Notes: generated by a model not told the origin, from the letters alone. A stretch of 64,000 nt of DNA from Actinomadura sp. J1-007 (GCF_009793335.1 NZ_WING01000001.1:1612001-1676000), one strand, 5' to 3'; shown: positions 48,433 through 58,443, counted from the first letter of the stretch. Numbers and translations: made by a program.

Positions 48433-48472
48433 GGGCGGCGGGTCCGGGGCCGTACGGCCCGGCCCGCCGCCC
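48433..48472 (+). terminator. Terminator of the kinase cassette
   Basis: Arms GGGCGGCGGG (48433-48442) and CCCGCCGCCC (48463-48472) are perfect, and the inner part (CCGGGGCCGTACGGCCCGG) is nearly self-complementary too. Confidence 0.75.
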
Positions 48473-48504
48473 GTTGCGCATTCGTGATCACCGCCGCGCC
48501 ATCC

Positions 48505-48580
48505 GGATGATCTTTCCGCACGTCTCTACTGCGCGCGCCGCGTCCGGCGGCGCGCACCGGAACGAGCCGAAAGATCATCC
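48505..48580 (+). promoter_or_regulatory. Nested RNA hairpin ending at the start codon of 48581
   Basis: GGATGATCTTTC (48505-48516) pairs perfectly with GAAAGATCATCC (48569-48580), whose last base touches the ATG. Nested inside, GCGCGCCGC (48533-48541) pairs with GCGGCGCGC (48547-48555) around a 5-base loop. The outer stem would hide the ribosome-binding region, suggesting translational control. No T-run follows, so a terminator is unlikely. Confidence 0.6.
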
Positions 48581-49303
48581 ATGCGCAGAACTCTCAGCGT
48601 CGTGGGCGCGACCGCCGTGTCGGCCGCGCTCCTCGCCGCCCCGCCCGCGCAGGCCGCCCAGGCCGCCGGGCCCGCCCCGACGCACGTCACGGGGTTCAAG
48701 ATCTCCACCACCGCCGACGCGAAGCTGACCGTCTCCGGCACGCTGACCGCCGACGGCACCACCGTCGGCGCGGGCACGCCGCTGGTCGTCGAGACCGCGA
48801 ACGCGAGCCGCAAGGGCTGGCGGAAGCTGCCGCTCTCCAAGGGGCAGGCGCAGCCGAAGACCAAGGCTGGCGGCGCGTTCTCCGGCCGGTACTACGTCTA
48901 CTTCCCGCACGGGTACTACCGCGTCCGCTTCGCGGGCGGGCCCGCGCTCAAGGCGACGGTCAGCGCCGAGGTCCGGGACAAGCGCATCAACGCGTGGACG
49001 ACCAAGTGGAAGGTGACGCCGCGCAAGGTCCGCAAGGGCGGCTACGTGACGTTCAGCGGGCTGTTCTCGCACAACCCGGGGACGAAGTACGTGCCGTACA
49101 AGGGCCGCCGCGTCTACATCATCGGGCGCATCAAGGGCCAGAAGAAGTGGTACTGGTACGCGCGCCCGACCACCAACTCCAAGGGCTACTTCAAGGCCCG
49201 GTTCAAAGTCTACAAGGACATGTACTTCCAGTACCAGTACCCGGGTGACAAGACCCACTACTGGGACTTCCCGCAGAAGTCGACGTTCGTCGACGTCCGC
49301 TAG
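48581..49303 (+). CDS. Secreted beta-rich protein, unknown family
   Basis: A 240-residue exported protein. The Sec signal peptide is residues 1-29 (ALLAAPPAQAAQA). The mature part reads as two beta-sandwich (Ig- or CalX-like) repeats: VTGFKISTTADAKLTVSGTLTADG with GYYRVRFAGGPALKATVS, then TKWKVTPRKVRKGGYVTFSGL with YFQYQYPGDKTHYWDFPQKS. It is unusually rich in Lys, Tyr and Trp (KGQKKWYWYARP). No catalytic motif is seen. A structural or adhesive surface protein is the best guess. Its start codon directly abuts a long RNA hairpin. Confidence 0.75.
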   Translation: MRRTLSVVGATAVSAALLAAPPAQAAQAAGPAPTHVTGFKISTTADAKLTVSGTLTADGTTVGAGTPLVVETANASRKGWRKLPLSKGQAQPKTKAGGAFSGRYYVYFPHGYYRVRFAGGPALKATVSAEVRDKRINAWTTKWKVTPRKVRKGGYVTFSGLFSHNPGTKYVPYKGRRVYIIGRIKGQKKWYWYARPTTNSKGYFKARFKVYKDMYFQYQYPGDKTHYWDFPQKSTFVDVR

Positions 49304-49342
49304 CCGGCCGGCCGTCCAGCCGTTCCCTTAGCGCGAACGCGG

Positions 49343-49373
49343 AAGGCCCCGGCGAGCGGCTCGCCGGGGCCTT
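49343..49373. terminator. Bidirectional hairpin terminator
   Basis: AAGGCCCCGGCGAG (49343-49356) pairs perfectly with CTCGCCGGGGCCTT (49360-49373) around a 3-base loop, followed by TCC. Shared by the convergent secreted-protein gene and typA. Confidence 0.88.
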
Positions 49374-49442
49374 TCCGTCACGTCACGCGTGCGTGGGCCG
49401 CGCCTCGATCGCCGTACGGCCCGTACAGGCCGTGAGGGCGGG

Positions 49443-51296
<1,854 letters not shown>

Positions 51297-51662
51297 GCGG
51301 CTTCGCCTTGCGTGAGAGTTCGGAGGTCGCCGCAGACGCGCGGCATACCCCATTCTACTTGGCCGCGGGCGTCCCCCCGGCCGTCGTCCCGCCACACCCG
51401 CCCAGACCGCCGCAATTGGCCTTCTTTGCCCATCCTTTGTACTCTCCCCCAAGATCCGGCCGTTCCCGAGCCCCGCCCCCGGGGCAGCGGCCGGCCGCCG
51501 AATCCCCCGGCGGGCCGCACGTCGCGGACCGTGCGCGGGGAACCGGGGACCCAACCCCCTGGGGTGAGTCTGCGCACGCCGCGAGGCGCGCGCCGTAGGG
51601 CGACTCCTGGCCCGAACCCGTCAGCTAACCCGGTAGGCGACGAAGGAGAGGAGAGCACCGGC
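51297..51662. other. typA / NlpC-P60 divergent region (366 bases)
   Basis: Contains the typA promoter (unresolved), a candidate promoter for the rightward gene at TTGGCC (51416-51421) and TGTACT (51438-51443) with a 16-base spacer, and the c-di-AMP riboswitch (51520-51642). Confidence 0.6.
51520..51642 (+). ncRNA. c-di-AMP riboswitch (ydaO/yuaA class)
   Basis: The conserved blocks are in order: GGGGACCCAAC (51545-51555), GGGGTGAGTC (51561-51570), GTAGGGCGACTC near 51595-51606, and CCCGAACCCG...CAGCTAACCCGGTAGGCG (51611-51639). The closing stem P1 is perfect: CGTCGC (51520-51525) with GCGACG (51637-51642). The Shine-Dalgarno AAGGAG starts at 51643, right after P1. This class normally turns expression off when c-di-AMP is bound and in actinobacteria typically sits in front of peptidoglycan hydrolases, exactly as here. 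Confidence 0.92.
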
Positions 51663-52703
51663 TTGGCACCGGATCCCCGACGGCGGCGGCGCGTCACGCC
51701 CGCCGCCACCGCGGCGACGATCATCGTTCTCGGGCTCGGCGCGGCGGGTCCCGTCGCGGCCCGCGCCGCCACGTCCCCCCGCCACCCCTCGGCCGTCCCG
51801 GCCGCCGCGCGCCTGGCCGCGGCCCCGCAGACGCCGAAGCCGAGCGAGAAGGAGCTGCGCAAGCGGCTCGACGACCTCAACACCGAGGCCGAGAAGCTCA
51901 CCGAGCAGTACAACAAGACCCGCGTCGAGCTCGGCAAGGCGGTCAAGGCCGAACGGGCCGCCGCGAAGACCGCTGCCGACCTGGAGGCCCAGGCGGCGCC
52001 CGCCCGCGAGCAGCTCGGCCGGATGGCCGCCGCGTCGTACATGAACGGCAGCCCCGAGACGGCCTTCGGCTCCGGCCACGGCACGGACGGCCTGACCGAC
52101 TCGGCCTACCTCGCCCAGACCCGCGCCGCCTCCGTCGCCGGCCTCCAGGCCAAGATCGACCAGGCGAACAGGGCCAAGGCCGCCGCCGCCGCGCGGACCG
52201 CCCAGGTCCAGCACGCCGCCGAGCAGTCCGAGGCGGCCCGCAAGACCGCCAAGTCCAAGGTGGACGAGGTCACCAAACAGCTCGACAAGCTCACCATCAC
52301 GCACGTCAAGGACCCGAAGACGGGCCTGTCCGCGACGATCAAGGGCTCGGGCCTGCCCGCCAGGATGGTGCGCAAGGCCCTGACCAAGCTCGGCAGCCCG
52401 TACGTGTGGGCGGCCGCGGGCCCGACCACGTTCGACTGCTCCGGCCTGGTGGTCTGGGCGTACGCGCAGGTCGGCAAGCCCGGCCTGCCGCACTACACCG
52501 GCGACCTGTTCGCCATGGGCAGCAAGGTCGGCAAGGGCTCGCTCCGCTCGGGCGACCTGGTCTACTTCGGCGGTGACCTGCACCACATGGGCATCTACCT
52601 GGGCGGCGGAAAGTACCTGCACGCCCCGCAGACCGGCGATGTGGTGAAGATCTCCAATCTCTCGGACCGTTCCGACTACGCCGGCGCCAACCGCATCTCG
52701 TAA
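51663..52703 (+). CDS. NlpC/P60 peptidoglycan hydrolase under riboswitch control
   Basis: A 346-residue secreted endopeptidase. I use TTG 51663 as start: AAGGAGAGGAG lies just upstream, directly after the riboswitch. A signal region (AATIIVLGLGAAGPVAARAA) precedes a long coiled coil (about residues 58-205). The NlpC/P60 domain occupies about 230-346, with catalytic Cys in TTFDCSGLVVWAY, His in GDLHHMGIYLG and the third polar residue near KYLHAPQ. It cleaves peptide stems in peptidoglycan, like RipA/RpfI-associated enzymes in actinobacteria. Regulated by c-di-AMP through the upstream RNA. Confidence 0.9.
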   Translation: MAPDPRRRRRVTPAATAATIIVLGLGAAGPVAARAATSPRHPSAVPAAARLAAAPQTPKPSEKELRKRLDDLNTEAEKLTEQYNKTRVELGKAVKAERAAAKTAADLEAQAAPAREQLGRMAAASYMNGSPETAFGSGHGTDGLTDSAYLAQTRAASVAGLQAKIDQANRAKAAAAARTAQVQHAAEQSEAARKTAKSKVDEVTKQLDKLTITHVKDPKTGLSATIKGSGLPARMVRKALTKLGSPYVWAAAGPTTFDCSGLVVWAYAQVGKPGLPHYTGDLFAMGSKVGKGSLRSGDLVYFGGDLHHMGIYLGGGKYLHAPQTGDVVKISNLSDRSDYAGANRIS

Positions 52704-52719
52704 TCGCCTTCCCACCCCC

Positions 52720-52752
52720 GCGGCTCCCCGCATCCCCTGTGCGGGGAGCCGC
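52720..52752 (+). terminator. NlpC/P60 gene terminator
   Basis: Arms GCGGCTCCCCGC (52720-52731) and GCGGGGAGCCGC (52741-52752) are perfect, followed by GCCCCTTTAC. Confidence 0.85.
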
Positions 52753-52898
52753 GCCCCTTTACAGGCCCCTCCCCCGCCGCCCGGCAGCGCGTCGTCGCCG
52801 CAACAAGCACCGAACAGGCTCCTGGACGATCGCGCGCTGAGGTGGCGCGGGTGGTCTTCCGCCCGGACGAGACGCGGCCGCTGCCGGCCACCGGGGGA

Positions 52899-53279
52899 TC
52901 AGGAGGGAGCGGCCAGGTCCTTGGCGAGGATGTCCACGGCGGGGAGGTCGCCGGGGAGCCAGTCGACGTCGTACAGCTCGGCGGGGGTGAGCCAGCGCAG
53001 CGCCAGGTGTTCGAGGGCCTGCGGCTCGCCGCGGACGAGTTCGGCCGTCCAGACGCGCAGGACGCTCCTCTCGCTCAGCCGCCAGTCGCCGCCGACGCGG
53101 CGGCCGAGCCTGACCTCGACGGCCAGTTCCTCCTCGCACTCGCGGACGAGGGCGTCCTCGTCGGTCTCGCCCGGGTCGACCTTGCCGCCCGGCAGCTCCC
53201 AGCCGCCCGCCATGTGCGGCGGTTCGGCGCGCTGCGCGGCCAGCAGCCGGCCGTCCGAGATGATCGCGGCGCCCACCAC
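52899..53279 (-). CDS. Nudix hydrolase (MutT-like)
   Basis: A Nudix enzyme of about 126 residues, probably a nucleotide pyrophosphatase of the 8-oxo-dGTP (MutT) type. The Nudix box is GGKVDPGETDEDALVRECEE-EL, with Ala in the last glycine position. The N-terminal strand VGAAIISDGRLLAAQRAEPP and GGWELPGG are typical of actinobacterial MutT proteins. The GTG at 53279 is the first standard start, but homologues usually have a few residues before this strand, so the true N terminus may be slightly upstream. Confidence 0.85.
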   Translation of the reverse strand: MVGAAIISDGRLLAAQRAEPPHMAGGWELPGGKVDPGETDEDALVRECEEELAVEVRLGRRVGGDWRLSERSVLRVWTAELVRGEPQALEHLALRWLTPAELYDVDWLPGDLPAVDILAKDLAAPS

Positions 53280-53385
53280 GACGAGGTCTATCGCAACCAG
53301 CCCCTTCCGCGGCCGTCCGGCGCCGTGCCCGGCCGTGCGGCGCCCGCCGGCCCCGCGGGCGCGCCGTCGTCCTGCCGTGCGGACA

Positions 53386-54198
53386 TCATGCCGGGTCCGC
53401 CGCCGGCGCCGGACCGGCGGCTCCCGAACGGGCCGTCTCGACGGCGCGGACGGACTCGCGCACGATGCTCTCCAGGTGGTCGCCGTGCGCGCCGCGCCAG
53501 TAGACCTGGCCGCAGTCCTCGCAGCGCCCGTACACGTCGTAGCTGCGGCGGGTGCCCGACCGGAGCCCGCGTTCGATCTCGCTCTTGTCGACCGGGACGA
53601 GGCGTCCGTTGCACGCGGTGCAGCGGGTCCACGGGCTCAGCACGGGCGCGAACCGGTCGAGCAGGTCGCGCAGCTGGTCGTCCGGGCGCGAGCCCCGCAC
53701 GTACGCGCCGAACCAGAGGGCGCGGCGGCGCAGCAGCCCCCGGTCCTGGGTGAGCAGCACGCGGCGCTCCGCGTTGGCCTGGACGACGAGCGCCGGGTCG
53801 TCCATGTCGTTGTGGTAGGCGGTGTCGAGGCCGAGCAGCCGCATCCGGCGCGCGAGGGTGCCGAGGTGGACGTCCAGCAGGAAGCGCGGCGCGTCCTGGC
53901 CCGGCTCCAGCGGGACGGGCTGCGGGCGCGGCACCGCGGCCACCGCCACCTCCGCGCCGGGGACGGGCCGGGTGGACGGCTCGGCCGGGCGCCCGTCCAC
54001 GGTCATCGGACCGGCCTCGGGCAGCGGGACGCCGAGCGACTCGACGACGTGCCCGAGGGACGACGTGCCGTCCCAGGGGACCGTCTGCGTCTCCGTCCGG
54101 CGCGACGAGGGCAGGAACATCAGCAGTTCGCCGGCCACCCGGACGGTCAGCTCGTGCTGCCGGTCGTCCTCCGGTGCGGCGCGATGGTCGGCTTCCAC
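53386..54198 (-). CDS. Mut7-C RNase domain protein with ubiquitin-like N terminus
   Basis: A 270-residue protein. Residues about 15-100 match the Mut7-C ubiquitin-like domain (VRVAGELLMFLP...LGHVVESLGVPLPE...VDGRP). The Mut7-C PIN-like RNase domain follows: RFLLDVHLGTLARRMRLLGLDTAY, TQDRGLLRRRALWFGAYVRG, and a zinc ribbon with CTACNGRLVPV and RCEDCGQVYWRGAHGDHL. The family is predicted to cut RNA; targets are unknown. It is followed by the Nudix gene after 106 bases on the same strand. Confidence 0.88.
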   Translation of the reverse strand: MEADHRAAPEDDRQHELTVRVAGELLMFLPSSRRTETQTVPWDGTSSLGHVVESLGVPLPEAGPMTVDGRPAEPSTRPVPGAEVAVAAVPRPQPVPLEPGQDAPRFLLDVHLGTLARRMRLLGLDTAYHNDMDDPALVVQANAERRVLLTQDRGLLRRRALWFGAYVRGSRPDDQLRDLLDRFAPVLSPWTRCTACNGRLVPVDKSEIERGLRSGTRRSYDVYGRCEDCGQVYWRGAHGDHLESIVRESVRAVETARSGAAGPAPAADPA

Positions 54199-54258
54199 GC
54201 GATCAGCATGCCACGCGCCGGTGACGTTCTCCTCCGCATTTGTTCGCCGTGCGAGCGG

Positions 54259-55545
54259 TCACGCGGCGGTGACGTGCGCGGCGGACTCCGCCAGGGCCGC
54301 CAGCACCGACGGCACGTCGTGCCTCGTCAGGACGCCGCCGCGCTTGACGACCTCGCCGCCGACCAGGACGGTGTCGACGGCCGCGGTGTCGGCCGCGAGG
54401 ACCACGGCCGCGATCGGGTCGTACGCGCAGGCCATCCCGAGCGTGTCGGTGCGCAGGAGCTGCACGTCGGCCTGCTTGCCGGGGGTGAGCGAGCCGGTGA
54501 CGTCGGCGAGCCCGGCGACCTCCGCGCCCTCGATCGTCGCCATGCGCAGGACGTCGCGGGTGGTGAACCCCATCCCGGCGCCGTCCGGACGGCCCCGTTC
54601 GAGCATGTACGCGGCGCGCATCAGGGAGAACATGTCGCCCGCCCCGTTGGAGACGGTGTCGGCGCTCAGCGCGGTGGGGATCCCGGCGGCGCGGGCGCGG
54701 CCGGTCGGCGGCGCGCCGAAGCCCATGGTCGCCTCGACCGCGGGCGACACCGACACCGTCCCGCCGTTCCGCGCGATCCGTACCAGCGCCTCATCGGTGT
54801 AGCAGTTGGCGTGGACGTACGTCGTCGGATGCGCGATCAGCCCGTTGTCCTGGAGGAACGCCAGCCCCCGCGCGGCGCTCTCGGGCCCGTGCCCGCCCAT
54901 GTGGACGGTGACGGGCAGGCCCAGGTCGCGGGCGGCGCGCCATTCGGCGAGGGCCCGCTCCTCCTGGGCGAGGTCGGGGCCGAGCGCGGCGAACGCCATG
55001 GTCAGCAGGGCGTCCGGGGTCTCGAAGTACTCCTCGCGGACGCGGCGCGTCTCGGCGGCCAGCGCGTCGGGCCCGCCGGGGCCGCCGTAGCAGTAGCCGA
55101 ACACCGCCCTGACACCTGACTCGCGCAGCGCCGACACGTTCGCCTCGGTGTGGGCGGGGCTCGACTGGATGTGCGACCAGTCGAGCACCGTGGTGACACC
55201 GGCGTCGAGGCATTCCAGCGCCCCGGCGAGCACGCCCGCGTGGACGTCCTGCGCCCGGTAGCGCGGGACGAGCCGTCCGAAGACGCGCTCCATGTACGTC
55301 TGGAGGGTGCTGTCGGGCAGGATCGCGCGGATCCCGGCCTGCCAGGTGTGCCGGTGCGTGTCGACGAACCCGGGCAGGACGATCCGTTCGCTCGCGTCGA
55401 TCACTTCGGCGCCCGGCGCGGCCAGGTCCGGGCCGACGGCCGTGATCAGGCCGTCCTCGATCAGCACGTCCGCCCGGCCGAGCACGGCGGGCTCGGGCAC
55501 GGTGTCGACGACCACGCCGTTCCGCAGCAGCTTGGTTGAAGTCAT
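54259..55545 (-). CDS. Amidohydrolase (chlorohydrolase/nucleoside deaminase-like)
   Basis: A 428-residue metal-dependent amidohydrolase. Metal ligands are in FVDTHRHTWQ (HxH), VTVHMGGHG, TYVHANCYTD and LSADTVSNGAG; the C-terminal GSLTPGKQADVQLL is the usual return to the small beta domain. Closest in pattern to cytosine/guanine deaminases and atrazine-type chlorohydrolases. Start ATG 55545. It is divergent from a marR gene, with a strong AT-rich palindrome over the promoter, so it is probably repressed by that MarR until its substrate appears. Confidence 0.87.
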   Translation of the reverse strand: MTSTKLLRNGVVVDTVPEPAVLGRADVLIEDGLITAVGPDLAAPGAEVIDASERIVLPGFVDTHRHTWQAGIRAILPDSTLQTYMERVFGRLVPRYRAQDVHAGVLAGALECLDAGVTTVLDWSHIQSSPAHTEANVSALRESGVRAVFGYCYGGPGGPDALAAETRRVREEYFETPDALLTMAFAALGPDLAQEERALAEWRAARDLGLPVTVHMGGHGPESAARGLAFLQDNGLIAHPTTYVHANCYTDEALVRIARNGGTVSVSPAVEATMGFGAPPTGRARAAGIPTALSADTVSNGAGDMFSLMRAAYMLERGRPDGAGMGFTTRDVLRMATIEGAEVAGLADVTGSLTPGKQADVQLLRTDTLGMACAYDPIAAVVLAADTAAVDTVLVGGEVVKRGGVLTRHDVPSVLAALAESAAHVTAA

Positions 55546-55549
55546 ACCC

Positions 55550-55579
55550 AAAAGCTTAAAAACTAGCTTTTCAAAAAGC
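55550..55579. promoter_or_regulatory. MarR operator, two overlapping palindromes
   Basis: AAAAGCT-N8-AGCTTTT (55550-55571) is a perfect 7+8+7 inverted repeat. GCTTTT-N2-AAAAGC (55566-55579) overlaps its right arm. They fill the 60-base gap between the amidohydrolase and marR starts, the only clearly AT-rich stretch nearby. Confidence 0.75.
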
Positions 55580-55605
55580 AACCAGCGGGAGAGTATCCTC
55601 GGTGC

Positions 55606-56127
55606 GTGCAGGATGGTGACCGGCCCCGCGACGAGGTGGACGACCTCGTGGCGGCCTGGGAGGAAGACGGGCTCGCGGCCCCGCTGATCGGGATGCTGGA
55701 GCTCAGCAAGCGCGCCACCCGCGTCACCTGGCTCGTCCAGCAGGCGCTGCGCGCCGACCTCACCGACCTCGGCCTGACCTACGCCGAGTTCGAGGTGCTG
55801 AACGTCCTGCGCCGCGCGGGCGAGCCGTACCGGCTGAAGCCGAGCGAGCTGACCCGCTCGGCGTTCCTGACCTCCGGCGGCACGAGCAACGTCCTGCAAC
55901 GCCTCCAGAAGGCCGGCTACGTCGAACGCGAGGCCAACACCGGCGACGGCCGCAGCCGCTGGGTCCAGCTCACCTCCGCCGGGCTGCGCGTCACGGGCCA
56001 GGCCCTCCGCGCCGCCGCCCGCGCCCACGAGGACGCTTTCACCGGCGTCCCCCCGGACGCCGTCCGCGAGGCCGCCGACGCCCTGCGCGACGTCCTCGCC
56101 GTCATCGGCCGCCGCCGCTACCGCTGA
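55606..56127 (+). CDS. MarR family transcriptional regulator
   Basis: A 173-residue winged-helix regulator. The pattern LGLTYAEFEVLNVLRRAGEP...LTSGGTSNVLQRLQKAGYVERE...DGRSRWVQLTSAG is typical of MarR. Dimer helices flank it. Start GTG 55606. Divergent from the amidohydrolase across a shared operator region, it most likely controls both genes and answers to a small ligand handled by the amidohydrolase. Confidence 0.9.
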   Translation: MQDGDRPRDEVDDLVAAWEEDGLAAPLIGMLELSKRATRVTWLVQQALRADLTDLGLTYAEFEVLNVLRRAGEPYRLKPSELTRSAFLTSGGTSNVLQRLQKAGYVEREANTGDGRSRWVQLTSAGLRVTGQALRAAARAHEDAFTGVPPDAVREAADALRDVLAVIGRRRYR

Positions 56128-56262
56128 TCCCCCGCGCTACGCCGCCCGCGTCTCGAACGCCTCCCGCTGCCGTACCGAACGACCGGTAAAGCACTCGGCA
56201 ACATCGGCCGAAAAGTCCCTTAGACCCGTGACGGGAGCGCCGCGCGGAGTGACACTCGGCCC

Positions 56263-56637
56263 ATGAAGACCCCCCGCTTCCTCACGTTCCTCCTGGCCCC
56301 GCTCCTCGCGCTCACCCTCCTCGCCCCGTCCGCCGACGCCGCCGCGCTCCCACCCGTCTGCGAGACGACGCTCCCCGCCCAGGCCGACGACACCATCGCG
56401 CTCATCGACAAGGGCGGCCCGTACCCGTACCCCCAGGACGGCACCGTCTTCCAGAACCGCGAGGGCCTGCTCCCCAAGGAACCCCGAGGCTTCTACCACG
56501 AGTACACGGTCAGGACCCCCGGCGACTCCACCCGCGGCCCCCGCCGCATCATCACGTCCGGCGACGAGGGCCACGACGGCATGTACTGGACCCCCGACCA
56601 CTACCGCACCTTCTCCGACATCGACTTCACCTGCTGA
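56263..56637 (+). CDS. Secreted guanyl-specific ribonuclease (RNase Sa/T1 family)
   Basis: A 124-residue exported microbial RNase. The signal peptide is residues 1-27 (ending ADA-A), leaving a mature protein of about 97 residues, the same as Streptomyces RNase Sa. Matching segments are GPYPYPQDGTVFQNRE, GFYHEYTV (catalytic Glu), GPRRIITSGDEG (catalytic Arg) and TPDHYRTFSDID (catalytic His). Cysteines near residue 38 and at the C terminus fit the single disulfide. It cuts RNA after guanosine outside the cell. No barstar-type inhibitor gene is adjacent. Confidence 0.92.
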   Translation: MKTPRFLTFLLAPLLALTLLAPSADAAALPPVCETTLPAQADDTIALIDKGGPYPYPQDGTVFQNREGLLPKEPRGFYHEYTVRTPGDSTRGPRRIITSGDEGHDGMYWTPDHYRTFSDIDFTC

Positions 56638-56749
56638 CCTCGAACCCACCCCCAAATCACAATCCGATGACCATGCGTTTCATGCGGATCGCGCAGAAGC
56701 GGTTCGGGGTTGTGCACGAGTGCACGCCTCGGGCGGGTTAGCCGCCGGG

Positions 56750-57802
56750 TTACTGGGCGGCCAGTTCGGAGAGCTTCTGCTTGAAGGCGGGACGGGCCAG
56801 GGGGCGGGTGGAGCCGATCCAGTCGGGGCGCTTGTAGGACTTGACGCCGATGTTGGGGACGCAGGTCGAGCAGCTCGCGACGATCATCTTGCCGTTCCCG
56901 ATGACCATGCCGACATGGCCCGGGTTGTCGGTGGACGTGCCCGGCCCGGAGTTGAAGAAGACCAGGTCGCCCGGCTGTTCGGTGCCCTTCTTGATTTTGA
57001 CGCCGAACGGCCACTGCTCGAAGGTGGTGCGGGGAATGGCGAGGCCGACGCTGCGGTACGCGGCCTGGAGGATGCTGGAGCAGTCCCACGCGTCGGGGCC
57101 GTTCGCGCCGAAGATGTAGCGCTTGCCCCGTTGAGCCATGGCGAACGCGATGATGCGCTTGACGAGTTCGCTGGCATTGGCGGGAAGCTGGTTGTCCTGG
57201 CATTCCACACCGTTGGACTGAACGACCTTGAAATCGCCGCCGACGTACTTCTTCGCCCAGTCCAGGACGAGGTTCACGTAGTCCCACGAGTGGTTGTACT
57301 GGAAGATCGCGGTGCGCATTCGCTGGGGCGCGCCATTGTGCTTGAGGTACGCGGCGGCGCTCGGGATCGCGTCGTCCGGGTCGTAGCGGTCCTTCTTCCC
57401 GTCCTTGTCGCCGTCCACGCCGAACGAGTCGAAGGTGGGCTGGAGGAACTGCATCGGCCCGCCCGCGCCCGCGTAGTTCTCGCCTTTGCTGACGCCGGGG
57501 AGCTTGGACGTTCCGTGGCTCGTCTCGACCTTTCCGATTCCCGCGAGGACGTTCCACGGGATGCCGTACCGGTCGCCGGCCTTCTTGTAGAGGTCGAGGT
57601 AGTTGGCGGGGATGGCCTTGGCGTCGGTCGCGGCGGCGGGCTGGGCCCCGGCCTGCGAGACGTCCACGCAGCCGCCGCTGCCCGCGCCGCCGCCGAACAT
57701 GAACTGGCTCGCGCCGAAGAGCGTCGGTACGACCATGAGCGCGACGAACAGCATCCCGGCGACGCCCAGGGCTCCGGCGACGAGGAGGTTGCGGCGGTTC
57801 AT
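56750..57802 (-). CDS. Bifunctional lytic transglycosylase / NlpC-P60 hydrolase of the T4SS-like operon
   Basis: A 350-residue cell-wall enzyme. One membrane anchor (VAGALGVAGMLFVALMVVPTLF) is followed by an SLT-type transglycosylase domain (about 60-195: YGIPWNVLAGIGKVETSHG, GPMQFLQPTFDSFG, SAAAYLKHNGAP). An NlpC/P60 domain follows (about 210-340) with catalytic Cys in AWDCSSILQAAY and His in NPGHVGMVIG. Such VirB1-like proteins open peptidoglycan so that a secretion apparatus can pass. The ATG overlaps the upstream stop by 4 bases; last gene of the operon. Confidence 0.9.
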   Translation of the reverse strand: MNRRNLLVAGALGVAGMLFVALMVVPTLFGASQFMFGGGAGSGGCVDVSQAGAQPAAATDAKAIPANYLDLYKKAGDRYGIPWNVLAGIGKVETSHGTSKLPGVSKGENYAGAGGPMQFLQPTFDSFGVDGDKDGKKDRYDPDDAIPSAAAYLKHNGAPQRMRTAIFQYNHSWDYVNLVLDWAKKYVGGDFKVVQSNGVECQDNQLPANASELVKRIIAFAMAQRGKRYIFGANGPDAWDCSSILQAAYRSVGLAIPRTTFEQWPFGVKIKKGTEQPGDLVFFNSGPGTSTDNPGHVGMVIGNGKMIVASCSTCVPNIGVKSYKRPDWIGSTRPLARPAFKQKLSELAAQ

Positions 57803-58443
57803 CCCGTGTCGCCCTGCTGCCCGGCGTCGGCGGGCGCGAAGGAGTAGACCTTCAGCGACCCGCCGTCACGCGCGACGGTCACCGCGTACTGCTCGCTCTT
57901 CTGGGTCTTCTTGCCTCCCTCGGTGACCTCCTGCTTGCCCGTCACCAGGAAGATGACCGAGTTGTCCTCGATATCGCGGACGCGGTCGAGGGTGGCGCCG
58001 CCGGTCGCGACCGTCTGCTGCTGCCGGCGGTCCTCGATCAGTCCGGGCGCCGTCGCGCCGCGTTCCAGCTCGGCGCGCAGTTCCCCGGTGACCATCGGCG
58101 CGAGGCGCCCGATGTAGGTCTTCGGGTCCTCGTCGAAGCGGAACGTCCCGTACGCGGCCGTGAACCGCTGGGCCAGGTCGGCCGCCGTACCGAACTCCGC
58201 CTGCGAGAACGGCAGCAGCCGGTAGATGTCGAACCCGCCCGGCGACACCGGCGTCGCGATGCCGGGCGGCGGCGACGCCGGGCCGGTGGGCCCGGTCGGC
58301 GTGGCGGTCGGGCGGGCGGACGGCGCGGGGTCGGCGCCGGAGTCGTGGTCCGGCGCCGCGACCGTCAGGTAGACGCCGACGGCTGCCAGCACCACGACGA
58401 GCCCGCCGAAGACGAGCTTGCGCTGGCGGTCCGACAGGTTCAT
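57799..58443 (-). CDS. Membrane-anchored protein of the T4SS-like operon (VirB8/TcpC-like position)
   Basis: A 214-residue protein with a short cytoplasmic start (MNLSDRQRKL), one membrane segment (LVFGGLVVVLAAVGVYLTVA), a Pro/Thr-rich linker, and an exterior domain of about 140 residues (FTAAYGTFRFDEDPKTYIGRLAPM...SEQYAVTVARDGGSLKVYSFAP). The domain has the length and helix-strand order of NTF2-like VirB8/TcpC domains; that identity is inferred from position and shape. ATG shares one base with the upstream stop, and its own stop overlaps the next ATG. Confidence 0.7.
   Translation of the reverse strand: MNLSDRQRKLVFGGLVVVLAAVGVYLTVAAPDHDSGADPAPSARPTATPTGPTGPASPPPGIATPVSPGGFDIYRLLPFSQAEFGTAADLAQRFTAAYGTFRFDEDPKTYIGRLAPMVTGELRAELERGATAPGLIEDRRQQQTVATGGATLDRVRDIEDNSVIFLVTGKQEVTEGGKKTQKSEQYAVTVARDGGSLKVYSFAPADAGQQGDTG

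Noticed and set aside
48505..48580. Reading the nested hairpin as the terminator of the FHA gene
   Set aside because: A separate strong hairpin already lies at 48433-48472, and the outer arm here ends exactly at the next start codon.
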